The position numbers and the translations under genes are program-made. A stretch of 64,000 bases of DNA, from NCBI GenBank assembly GCA_032821775.1, contig JAVLRN010000017.1, positions 434,001 to 498,000 on the forward strand. The letters run 5' to 3'. Origin of the DNA: Sanguinoderma infundibulare. Its lineage: Eukaryota > Basidiomycota > Agaricomycetes > Polyporales > Polyporaceae. How positions within the stretch are numbered: position 1 is the first letter of the stretch; every line of letters begins with the position of its first letter. Under the pieces are notes generated by a model. The model was not told the origin of the DNA. It was given only the letters and a program-made list of their open reading frames with translations, and did no database searches. Positions 37,898 through 48,041 of the stretch are shown piece by piece.

Positions 37898-38456
37898 AGT
37901 GGGTGACTGGTGGGCTCGGAGACGACGCTCTCAGTGAACTAGGGGCAGACTAGACAGCAATAAGGATGCGGGGGACGTGAATAGGGTCGTGGTCATCGTG
38001 TAAGACATTGCCAATCGAGTTGCAACGACTCCCAAAGAGTCGGCCAAGGTCGCCCGCGCCGGCCCTAAACATGGACGCCAATGGTCTGTCCGAAGAGTCA
38101 ATTCCGCACGGCCATTGAGCTTGCTGCTGAATCTCGAATCTCGGCCAAGGGTTCGGTGTACGGGAGGTTCTGGAGCCCTGAAAAGGGGTACGACACGTTC
38201 GTTGGAGGGGACGGACCGTTGAATGATGAGGTTTGACGGTCGGCCATGATTATTGTGTGTTTGTATTGTTCAGTTTGCGCTACTCCCGAGTGTGCTACTA
38301 CGGCTTTGTACTAGTATCAGCGGTGCATTTGAGTCGAAATTTTCCCCCGAATGTAACTAAGCCTCCCTGCCATGGTCTACTCCGTGACAGAAACAACGCC
38401 GCGTGCTCTTCTCGTAACATACTCGCACATGTAAATCGCCATTCATCTCACATCCG
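37898..38456. other. Intergenic, nothing recognised
   Basis: Spacer between the MUB1 remnant and gene D. No gene or repeat recognised. Confidence 0.5.
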
Positions 38457-39967
38457 CTACGCTGTGGAACCGTCCCCACAAGATTCCGATGCGGATCCCA
38501 CCAAAGGCACAATCGGAGCTTGAGCCTCAGCGACCAAGGTGGGGAGCGCACTCGGACTGCTGTACGAGAGCCCGTGTTCCAACTGGGACTTGTTGAGTGC
38601 GACGAGGACGATGATGACCATCGGATAGATCGCCTGCAAACAGAAACGTAAGCCTGTAACGCCTCGCGTGCAGAAGGCATCGATATCAAGCCTCACGACG
38701 ATCTGCACAACCGTCGCTTCAAGTACGTATGAGATGACCCGCCAAAACGAGTCCTGGAATTGACCATCAGGCGTGGCGGATATCGCCAGATGGTATGCCA
38801 GTATTGCGAGCTACCGGGATACCGGTGTCAGTATTGTCTGCACACGTGATGGTAAGGTATATCATAACCTACACAAATCGCACAGTACCCCCCACCCGAT
38901 TCCACCAATAGCGCCAAGACACGGAGGACATGGGTTTTACCCCTTCGGCGTCCCAGATTCTCTCGCAAGAATCGCCGGTGCTCCCTGATGTCAATCGGGG
39001 TTTTGTCAACCATACCAACCGAAGACAGACATGGGTGAGTTTGCTCACCATGCTTTCAGGCCCACAATGGAGGTAGCGAGCAGGTTCGAGACAAGAGAGA
39101 CTGCGACCCAGGCAACAGCGAATCGATCTGCGATGTATGGATGAAAATCGAGGAGGAAGCTGTCCTTGAGCAAGCCGATCTGGTACGAAGTCACTATCCC
39201 GAGCACTGTGGATTATTCCAGAAAAGGCGATGAAGACGAATTCATGGAGATAGGCCGAGGTACGCACCGACTGTTGCTATCACGAACGCGACCCAGAGGG
39301 CGGTGACGAGCCGTGTCTGGGGCCAGAGGGCTTGTGCGCGCCACCATACGACGGCGTCTCCGGTGCTTATCTTCGTAGTATGTACCATGTAAGCTGCAGA
39401 CCATTAGGATTGGGATGCGGGATACCGACATTGACGGTATGTGCAATGGTGAATACCCAACCGTATCGGGTCCCAAGCAGATCTGAAGTGTCGCCAGAAG
39501 TCACGGACCCGAAGGATTCGCTCGAACTGGGCGAAAGGCGACGTATGCTGGACGCGATGAGACGGTTCAAGTTCAGTACGTCCAAGAGCTCGATCACCCA
39601 GTAGGATGTCGTGGAAATGTAAAGCATAATTACGGCGCCGATGAGCAGCGCTTTCGAATAATGGGGAGCCTGGCGGCCTCTGGACGCGATTGATGAGATC
39701 ATCGAGGTCGAAGGCGTAGACTAGAAAAGTCTTAGGGTGGTTGACGTACATTAATATATATATATGGAGATCGTGAATAACAATGTCAATGTCCCTGAGA
39801 AGGTTGTCAGTACATCCTACATGTGATGTCTCGACCAGGAGCTTACCAAAGAGAAGGCTCGAGAGTACGATCATCATGAGATTGTCCTCGAGTGATGAGC
39901 CGAGCGTTTTGAGGATCAATATCGATCCTGAATCCCCAGATGCATCCCTTGAAGGTGTTGTATCCAT
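38457..39967 (-). pseudogene. Seven-span membrane protein family, gene D (frameshifted by TA repeat)
   Basis: Start MDTTPSRDASGDSG at 39967. Gene D mirrors gene A almost base for base, including the promoter. Recognisable parts: LSSLLFG, HYSKALLIGAVIMLYIS, TGDAVVWWRAQALWPQ, NLLATSIVGLKAW, EHRRFLRENLG, LRVLALLVESGGGYC, AIYPMVIIVLVALNKSQLE, stop at 38457. Exon 2 differs: where gene A has tctatgtatatatcaat, gene D has tccatatatatatattaat. This stretch is two bases longer, which shifts the frame and creates a TAA. Unless splicing avoids it, gene D is recently inactivated by slippage in a TA run (about 39755-39765). Every other exon is intact. Confidence 0.6.
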
Positions 39968-40235
39968 GGAAAGAGGGTGAACACCGGTTGCGTGCGCGCA
40001 CCGTCGTGTGGTATGTCCTCGGAGAGAATTGCGGGCGAGAGTCGGATGTGGGTGCAAGCCCTACCCTGTACCTATGTACAACACGCACGCCCGGACTTAT
40101 TTAGTGGGTTCTTGTCGTCAAATCATCATGTACTGCCTTCAGCAAGGACAGCATGGAAGATTGAGCGTCATATGTAGAGAGAACACTGCCTCGTTATGTA
40201 CGAACTTGACCCGGCACTGTGCGCTGCTTCCGACT
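38457..40235. repeat. Right arm of 1.75-kb inverted repeat (gene D)
   Basis: Partner of 27490-29240. Similarity continues about 270 bases upstream of the gene D start and fades beyond 40235. Confidence 0.8.
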
Positions 40236-41499
40236 CTCGTTTGCAGTCGTGATCTGTCGACAAGAGAAGCATGAGTCGGAAGGAAAGTTGTCTGTTTGAT
40301 CACCGCTCACCTCAGGAGTAACTAGATTTCAAGATCTATGGCGTTTGTAGATAACGCGGCGGGGCGCCTCATGGCGTATGAACCTGAAACCGAGTCTGTG
40401 GCAGTCCAATCGGCAGAGGGGGGCGGCGGGCGTCAACGCAATCGTGCCGAAGACTTGACTTCAAGTTCGTCCACGCCGGAGTCAATCGCCGGGGCGCTCA
40501 CGACCGCAGCATTGAGCCAGACGGCGGTGTGATGTGTAAGCTCGTGACAGAGCCTACTCGTGGTTGGAGAGCGTAGAGGTCAATCTGGAGGCCGGTGGCA
40601 AGGCGTCGAGACGAGATTGGGCTAGGGTGGCTTTCGACCATGGCGGCCAAATCCGAATCTTCGGATCACGGGAACAAACAGTTCAGTCACGATCATAATA
40701 GTGCCAAATATTGTCCGGGGCCCATTAATTGCTCCCGACCTCGGTTGCGGAGGCTCGATGTCCGACTGTGTCCTTGGTCGGATCCGGTTCGGAATCTTGC
40801 GGAGAAGCTTCTCGGGCGTGGCCGAGCACGTTTACGAAAAGAGTATGGGTTGTTTCCGTCACAGAGGGGAAGTTTAAAGCATTGGGTGTAGGCTTCGTTA
40901 CATTCGGTGGACATTTCCTGGCAGTGCGCGTCGGCTTCTCAGTTGCCTAATTCTCCGGTATGTCCTACTGTCCACTTCAGCGAAGAGCATATTGATTATC
41001 GTGTACGTGCGCTCGCCGTTCGTACACGACCCTTCTAGTAATTACCCCAAATACTAGTGTTAGAGGCGGATGAACACAATGAGCGCACAGTGGCGGATGG
41101 ACGGGCACGGGGATGGGGCCACCTTCGTCCTCCATCCTCCTAGCGTCGCAGTCAGTGCGCACCAGGATTCTTCCTGCGCACTCTGTGGACTCACTCTTGC
41201 ATAAAATATTCTCGGCGGAGGCGAAGGTACGGCCCCACGAATGAGCACCCGGGAGCCCACAGAGAAACCAGCTTGTATTTTGTATCCGTGACGGAGGAAT
41301 GATATACTACAACAGAAAACCCTGAGAGACTAAGTATACGCTAACGAAAGCTCTAACAATGATGATGATACATTCGTCGAAGAACCCGGATCCAGTAGCG
41401 TACGATACACAAAGGTGGTTTCCTTTAGGCAGATATCGTGAAGTTGTCGTTACGGGCGTGTCGACCGGAGGTGATAGAACTCGAACGAGGAGAGCGAGT
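39968..41499. other. Intergenic with a gene-tail fragment
   Basis: Apart from the gene D promoter copy (to 40235) and the fragment at 40735-40815, no gene is supported. A 64-codon plus frame at 40338 has no motif. Confidence 0.45.
40735..40815 (+). pseudogene. C-terminal fragment of a seven-span family gene
   Basis: SVAEARCPTVSLVGSGSESCG followed by EA matches the tails of gene A (FVAEVECPTISSAGSVSESCG) and gene D (LVAEAQAPIVPLVGSASESCG). It lies 0.5 kb beyond the gene D inverted repeat and has no membrane exons upstream. It is a stranded tail of a further copy. Confidence 0.6.
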
Positions 41500-43112
41500 T
41501 TACTCGTATATCTTTAGCCAGGCGATGTCAAAGTACGCATTCGCAAACGCCGTCGGGTTCTGATCCACGTACGCTAATTTTAGGGAGGGGAGAGCCGACG
41601 GTACGTCAGTATGTTGCATGTGCCCACACATAGTACATATATATACGCACTGGCGCAGTCCCCGGGGCAGCCATCGGCAGCGAAGACGGCCCCGGCCCAG
41701 TCGCCACAGAAGGTAAGGTTTATGATAATGTTGTGCGCCCCGAAGTGCCTCGCAATGTTGCACTTCGTGTTCGGGAAGTACGCGAAAGGCCGGCCCTATG
41801 AGATGTATAGCGCGAGCGGAACGCGTTAAATCCGTTCTACTGCCCGGAAACGCTGGCGAGTAAAGTGATAGCAAACTTACCCATCCGTCGGTGTTGATCG
41901 TCGACGCGCCATGCTTGACGTCCGAGGGGACGTTCGCGCTGTTGCGAAGCCAGTACCAGATCTTGACCTCGGTGTCCGTGCGCTCCATCGCGTACCAGCC
42001 GCCGCCGACCTCATTGAACGATGGGCCGTAGCTCTGCGTCGATGGCGCCTTCACGCCGCAGCCAGCGTTGTTCGTAGCCGCCGTGTCGCAGTTGTTGCCG
42101 ACAGGCGTTCTGTCAACAGCCGCACAAGATAAGCACCGCAATGTCCGATAGGTTGGACAGCGTGCCTGCGCGAAAAGGACAGCGGGCAGTCCCAGATTGA
42201 CGCGGCGCGCAGAGACGAACATAACAAGGGCACGCACCCTGATTCGTCGCGTGATGACGGCATCGAGCAGCCTAGGCACGGAGAGACAGGCACGGAAGCC
42301 TCAGCATGGAGGTACGAGGGAGATAGCGTTTGGAGCAAGACGCACCTGAGCTCGTGTGCAGGGTCGCCTGGTTTGGGCTCTGGTCGTTGACGCCCTCGAG
42401 GATGTCGATCTCGCCTGCAGATGGAGATACGACGACGTCAGCATCACGACCGACAACCTTGCTTGACGTGCCCTAAGGGCCGCTATCCAACGCTCACCAT
42501 GGTTCGGCCAGTCAGAGCCCACCTCCCATATGGCCGGCCAGGTCCTGTGGGACGCGACGTGCACGTCAGACGATGATGCACTACGGGAGAGTTCAATTTC
42601 GATGATCACTCACCCACATCCCTGGGGCATGTGACGGACGTTCCAGCTGTGCAGCCACAGCAGCACAGATTAGATATATCGTCATGGGATGAGGACTGTG
42701 AGATACGAACATGGTGACATGCTCCGTGTACGTCTTCTTGCTCTGAAGCCTGACCGAGTTACGCCCGGGACCGCTCGCGCTGAGCTTTGTAGTGTGGTCG
42801 GCGCGGAGTATGAGCGTGTCTCCGCTCGCGTACGTCAGGTTCTTGGACAGCGCGGTCGCCTGCGACACGTAGTTCCTGCAAAGCCGGATACGGAAACCGA
42901 GACATATGAGCCATGAAATATCCGCGAAGTGGGAGCGACAATAAAATCGGAACATACACTCGGCCGTGGGTGGGGTCGGCGATCGCCTCGTGGGTGAACG
43001 TCGAGAGGAAGTTGGCGCCTGCGTGGCTATCGGCCACGGAGTATGTCGCGCCGAGGACGCGAGCAGCAAGGCAAGGCAGAATGAGAACGAGCAACGACCT
43101 AGTCCCGAACAT
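41500..43112 (-). CDS. GH16 glycoside hydrolase, secreted beta-1,3(4)-glucanase type
   Basis: Start MFGTRSLLVLILPCLAARVLG is a signal peptide, with probable cleavage before ATYS. Spliced exons then give GANFLSTFTHEAI, YVSQATALSKNLTYASGDTL, SVRLQSKKTY, MPQGCGTWPAIWEVG, GEIDILEG (the GH16 ExDxxE catalytic motif, spliced across a phase-1 intron near 42425-42505), NQATLHTSSG, GVKAPSTQSYG, GGWYAMERTDTEVKIWYW and CGDWAG, and the tail ends LKIYE at 41500. About seven short introns are used. All catalytic residues are present, so a retaining endo-beta-glucanase acting on fungal or plant beta-glucans outside the cell is expected. A stranded last exon of a relative lies at 17808-17882. This is one of the clearest intact genes here. 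Confidence 0.85.
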
Positions 43113-43984
43113 CGTGCTTCAATCCGAGTGGACCACCGAAGCGGGGGAGCAGCGCTCAGTTGAGTGGCTGGGGGCCTCTAGCTCGGACCCAAGAGCAAGA
43201 GAAAGAGGGGGGCGGAGAGGGATGGACAGCTCGCAGCGAAGAAGGGAGAGCTCGATGATGGTTGCATTTATAGTACATCGCGCAGCCTCTCGGGCCCGAA
43301 TCGAATCCGAGAGGTGGGGGATGCGGAAGAGTTCCAGTAACGTCCGGGTACCGAAAGGTGTATGGCCCGGCGTGTGCTGTATCAGATGCGCGGGGAGAGC
43401 GGGCTCGGACATGGGCGAGCGGATGTTAATGCGGGACCTGAGTGTCGTCGCCGGTGTTACAACACGCCTGCGGACGGGATCCCGTCAAGGCGTCCCTAGG
43501 AGAGCGCGAGGGCATATGAGTGTACCGATTAAATCGATGATCGTGACACGAATGCATAGAGTCGTTCATCGGAAGGACAGGGACGTGAGAGAAGCTACCA
43601 CGGCGATGAACAGCCGTTGTGTCCAGGGCGTCGAGCTATCCAAATGGTCGCAAACCCAATTGGGAAGTGTTCGGTAGTTGAGCGAGCGCAGGTGAATAGG
43701 GACACACATGGCATGGTGTCATCGAGCGTTCAGACGCACGATGGTAGGACCCTAATCCCTTGCTTGACCACATGCCACTCCTGACGGCAGGACGGCCCAG
43801 GACGACCTTTGAGGAAATTACTATGGTTGCAAGTCATCTGAGGCCGTCAGTGCAGCACTGGCATGTCAATAGAAATCCGCCGGGAATGTTGAACCCTTCC
43901 CGCCCTTCATTTCACGCGCTAAGCCGACGAGACAGAGGTGCGCGAGGGATGGCCCTCTGGTTGGCGACCTGCACAGGGAAGTAG
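43113..43984. other. GH16 promoter region and spacer
   Basis: Upstream flank of the GH16 gene, including its TATA box. The plus-strand frame at 42913-43677 is the shadow of the GH16 5' end plus non-coding sequence. Confidence 0.5.
43266..43272 (-). promoter_or_regulatory. TATA box of the GH16 gene
   Basis: On the minus strand tataaat lies about 155 bases before the ATG at 43112, a normal distance for fungal genes. Confidence 0.55.
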
Positions 43985-45100
43985 TACATTATCCGAGAAC
44001 TTCCGGGAGTCGTGGAGGAGGCCGAGATCACTTTCAACGAAGTCACTCGCTCGCCACACAGGCAAACAGGCAGACGGACGAGGGACCGATGTTCGGAGTT
44101 CCTACACGCCCATTTTCCCAACAGCCGGTGTCCAGATCTCCCGGCCAGCGCCTGCCCAGCCTTCACCGCGGCTGGAGACCGGCTGGAAACAGCTGGCCAC
44201 CAGCTGTCCCAACCAGCCATCTACCAGCCGCTTTCCAGCCCATTACTGTCCATTGCCTGCCTGGCCACCACCCGACTCCTTCGACCATATCCAGTCCATC
44301 ATAGCCGACCGCTTCTCTGCGGAGTCCTAATTGTTTGCCAGCACATATATGGTCCGACACGTCGTCTCTGTTGCAACTCACCTTTCCCCTCAACTCCCAC
44401 TTGCAAAGTGTCCGCAGCTGTTCGGGGGTCTTCGTGTGCTGTGCTGGGTGTTGAAAAGTAAGTCCTCCTGTGTATCTACGCCCATGTTATCCGGTTTCCA
44501 TTCCATATCTCTGAGTCCATCCTCCCACTTCCGCGTCTGCGAGTCTCCCACCTTGAGTGCCAGGCTCCGAAAGGTAAGTCTTCCTTCTTGGGTATTCATA
44601 TCATGCGCATTGAGTTTGAGTGGTGTCCTGTGTCCGGTAAGTCCTTCCCGCTCTTCACCAGTTGCGAAGTCATGCTTGGTAAGTCCTAAGTTTACCCGCC
44701 CTCGTTGAGTCCTCTCTTTTCTTTATGGTGAGTGGTATAGCCTGGCGTTAAGCATAGGTAAATCGTAGGCAGTAACTGTATATATATATACTGAATTGAT
44801 CAATGAAATATATTTTTCTTAATCCATCCGAGTCTGTATTGATGTTTGCGAGCTTTCTGGCCAATTTTGATCATTATGATTGTGCAATTATATGCTCGTC
44901 CTAGTGATGGTTACCACCTCATTACACATATTGATGCCAGGCAGAAGCGACAGCTGGTATCCAGCTGGAGCTGGTACCAGTGTGGTACCATCCTATTTAT
45001 TTCCTGGCGCCCAGGTGGCAGCCAGCTGGCTGCCGCCTGGCCGCTACACCTGGTCCAGGTTCCAGCCCCCAGCCTCTGACCAGCTGGCCGGAAACGCGCC
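43985..45100. repeat. Repeat-like non-coding block, possible retroelement relic
   Basis: Two segments are saturated with ccagctgg-type palindromic words (44110-44260 and 44960-45085). Between them ggtaagtc or aagtaagtc recurs four times (44454, 44572, 44636, 44679), and an AT-rich segment with a TA run lies at 44780. Base composition differs sharply from neighbouring genes and there is no coding frame. A solo LTR or other relic is possible, but I could not identify termini or a target duplication. Confidence 0.3.
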
Positions 45101-45599
45101 GTGTAGACTGTGCAGCATGCTCGTCCGCCACGCGCGTGCCGGCCTGAAGTCCTGGGGAGCGAGTGTAAGTCCGAATTGAAACGCCAAAGCGGAAGCGTAC
45201 CTCCGTTCCTTTCGGAATTGCAAACGCGCCCGGCCGTGAGCTTCCGAACTCTCCTTGCCCAAACTCCGGAAGGGACACCACAAAGGGCAACGGGTAGATG
45301 GCTACTGCAACCGAGACGGGTCAGCTACCAAGCGCCCACTCCGATCAGTAAACTCGCGTGGCATGGTTGATGGGGCCTCCGGACACCGCTCTGGAATAGA
45401 ACATACCTTCTTCTCCCGTTGTTCAACCCCTCAAGCTCTGGATCTGACTCGCGCCGCATTGTACAGCCCTTAAGTCCTGCAACTCACAAGATGAAACATG
45501 CGAAACGGAACATTCAGCGCCGAGAGCGTAGATGGAGGACCGACGACCAGAACCGGGAGCCTAGGAGCCGTATGTTCTTCTCTGTACGACTAACTCTCG

Positions 45600-46383
45600 C
45601 GATGCGGAAACTAACAATTTCCTCTAATTGGAGAGCCTCGACATCCAATACACCATCGTCGGGCTCGCGACGAACGTGCCCGTGGAGTTCATTTCCGCCG
45701 GGGGCTCGGACCCGAACGACTTCTTCCAGTCCATCCCGGACCTTGTCAGCTTCCTCCTCAAGCAGGACACCCCGCCCCCGGTGCTCACGACGAGCTTTGG
45801 TGTGGATGAGCGCTGTTCCGCAGGAGGTCGCAGAGTGAGCGCGCTGTATGTCCCGCAGCCCGACTACCAGTCCGTCGCAGCCGTCACCTACCTCAACATC
45901 ACTGCCAACGCCTCCGACTCAGGCTCGCTTGCGGGCAGGTTCAACACCACCGGCCGCGCGTTCCCCGACGTTGCCATTCAGGGTCGCGAGGTCGAGATCG
46001 TCGCGGCGGGCCAGCCCCTCCCGATCTTCGGGACGAGCGCGTCGAGCCCGATGTTCGCGAGCCTGGTCGCGCTCGTCAACGACCAACTGCTGAACGCAGG
46101 CAAGCCGCTGGGCTTCCTCAATTCGCTGCTATACGGCATGGCGGCGGAGGTGGGGGTGTTCAACGACATCACCATGAGGAGCAACGTCGAGTGCGGGACA
46201 GCGGGCTTCCCGGCGATGCCTGGTTGGGACGCGGTACGTGCCACAGTCTCGGTCGTTTGGTTCTGTGGAGAGGACGCGGTCAGCGGTGTTGACGGATGTG
46301 TGTCCAGATCACTGCTGGGCACGCCGGATTATGTCAAACTGCTCAGCGTGGCTATGGGGAGCAACCAATCCTCGACTCTTTAG
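45600..46383 (+). pseudogene. Sedolisin (S53) serine-carboxyl peptidase, disrupted
   Basis: Reading from about 45630: LDIQYTIVGLATNVPVEF, PPPVLTTSFGVDE, VPQPDYQSVA, FNTTGRAFPDVAIQG, FGTSASSPMFASLVALVND (nucleophile Ser in GTSAS), LGFLNSLLYGM, VFNDITMRSN and GFPAMPGWDA. The order is that of secreted fungal tripeptidyl peptidases of family S53. Missing are the pro-domain, most of the first half, and the block between GVDE and PDYQS that carries the third catalytic Asp (SGD). The Glu before LDIQY is also displaced by one codon. Near 46310 a base is lost before LGTPDYVKLL. It is a dead copy. Confidence 0.75.
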
Positions 46384-47041
46384 GATGAGAGAATCCGTGT
46401 CCCAGGCGGTGCTCCGTACGAGTACAAGTATCAGATGCGGGATGGGTACGATATCAAAGCAAGGACGGCCTGTCTCACGACGCGCCATGCATCGCAAGCA
46501 GACGCAAACGTTGACGGAGCCCACGCCACGCCACCATTGCAGGCCGACGTCGCGGTTGCGGTAAGGCAGGTAGCCCGATGCTCAGATGGTCAGAGCACAG
46601 AGGAACTCACAACCCGAAGACTCGGACCTCGGAGGGAAGAAAGAGGCGTGGATGCAGCTGCGGTCAATGTTGCTCGACCCCATCGGAGTACGTCCCCATC
46701 GCTACAGGCCGCAAATTCGTCCGACAAGGTGGGTGTCACTGGCGGTCAACATGTGCCTGCGGGCAGTATCCTTGTCCAGTTGCTCTTGCGGTTTTCCATA
46801 TTTCCACCCGGGTTTGTAATGAGCCAGTGCTACTGGCCGTGGAGTCGTGGTGCGAACTGTCAACACCTCCACTGACACGCCACCTGCCGGACAGCGCCCT
46901 GGAGAGACGCTCCGGTCGCCGTCAAGTCCCGCATCGCGGTAAGTTATATGAATCAAAACTTAGTACTCGAGTCCTCTTCGTCTGGCTCACTGCTTTCCCC
47001 AGTATACCGTGTGTAGAGATGTCCCAGACGGCCAGTGTCCA
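46384..47041. other. Intergenic, nothing recognised
   Basis: Short frames only. The right end is the promoter of the interrupted gene E. Confidence 0.5.
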
Positions 47042-47280
47042 ATGTCCGGTTCCATCCCCTGCGTTCTACCCCCATATTCGATATCGACTTTGAAAACCCT
47101 TGGTCCTTCACTCAAGGACCAACTTGTAATGATGGTGCTCTCTAGCCTTCTGTTTGGTAAGTTCTCTTCCGAGGCTCGAGGACTTCATGTGAACGATCGG
47201 CTCACAAGCGTCACAGGGATATTAACACTATTATTCGCAATTGCCACACTGTATGTCAAAAACTTCCGGATTCTTTGGCG
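47042..47280 (+). pseudogene. Seven-span family gene E, 5' half, interrupted in an intron
   Basis: Start MSGSIPCVLPPYSIS. Exon 1 continues TLKTLGPSLKDQLVMMV, LSSLLFG, then a gtaagt donor. Exon 2 (about 47218-47250) reads ILTLLFAIATL, and a gtatgt donor sits at 47251. The intron is then interrupted by the element at 47288. The matching acceptor and the remaining exons are found at 61188. Exons 1 and 2 are open and close to gene A. Confidence 0.8.
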
Positions 47281-47287
47281 ACTCAAG
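47281..47287. repeat. Target-site duplication, left copy
   Basis: ACTCAAG directly precedes the left inverted terminus and recurs at 61163-61169 directly after the right terminus. If the right terminus is one base shorter, the duplication is eight bases (GACTCAAG). Confidence 0.85.
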
Positions 47288-47305
47288 CCCAGTCAAAATC
47301 GACAA
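47288..47305 (+). repeat. Left terminal inverted repeat
   Basis: CCCAGTCAAAATCGACAA. It is identical over 18 bases to the reverse complement of 61145-61162. Confidence 0.85.
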
Positions 47306-47880
47306 ACGCTCCAGCGTGCCGGACCGTGCCCGGTCGTGCTCGGTCGTGCTCGGTCGTAGGCATTGGCGCCTGGCATTTTCACGATGGGGCACGATGGGGC
47401 ACGCTGGGGCACGCTATTTAATACTATTAGGGTCGCAAATCGTGCCCAGTAGTTTCGTCAGGTTTGTGATCATACAGTGGCTAATAATACATATTTGTCT
47501 GTCGTCCGACATCGTCTCCTGTCGTGCTCAGCAACGCCCCCTTCTGCTCTCCGCCAATCCTACCCGACGTCACCCAACACGACCGTGCACGATGGTGCAC
47601 GATGGTGCACGATCACGCCCCCCCTCGCCAATCCTACCCCACGTTCCCGGACACGACCACGCATGATGGTGCACGATCGCGCGCCCTCTCCTGCACCCCC
47701 TCGCCAATCCTACCCGATGTTCCCGGACACGACCGCACACGACTGCGCACGATGGGGCATGACTGCATGCCCCCTCGCGCGTCCCCTCACGGCATCCGGT
47801 GCCTATCCGGCCTTGCGACGTCCCTTGGGGCCCATGGCGGCCTTGTTCTGCTGTTCATATTTCTAGGAGGTCCAAATTAG
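47306..47880. repeat. Left subterminal repeats (CACGAT words, 75-base tandem)
   Basis: CACGA or TCGTG words occur more than a dozen times, including ggggcacgatggggcacg near 47390 and tgcacgatggtgcacgatgg near 47586. A unit of about 75 bases, marked by ccaatcctaccc at 47554, 47628 and 47704, is repeated three times. The right end has the same words (ggggcacgat near 61067, cacgatccc near 61120). Such arrays usually bind the transposase. No gene is present. Confidence 0.7.
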
Positions 47881-48041
47881 CTGTCAAATAGATACTCAAA
47901 AAAAACATGACTTGCCGCCCTTGTCTCGGCATCAAGACTCTTCCATGCCAACTCGAACTCCTCCCTCGGGGCCTTTTTCGGAAGTGAGTGTTCTAAGATG
48001 TAGTCCTTGAGGTATAAATTCCTCGAGGGCTGTTAGTGTGA

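Noticed and set aside
47554..47790. CRISPR-like array
   Set aside because: The 75-base units are contiguous tandem repeats without spacers, and the genome is fungal.
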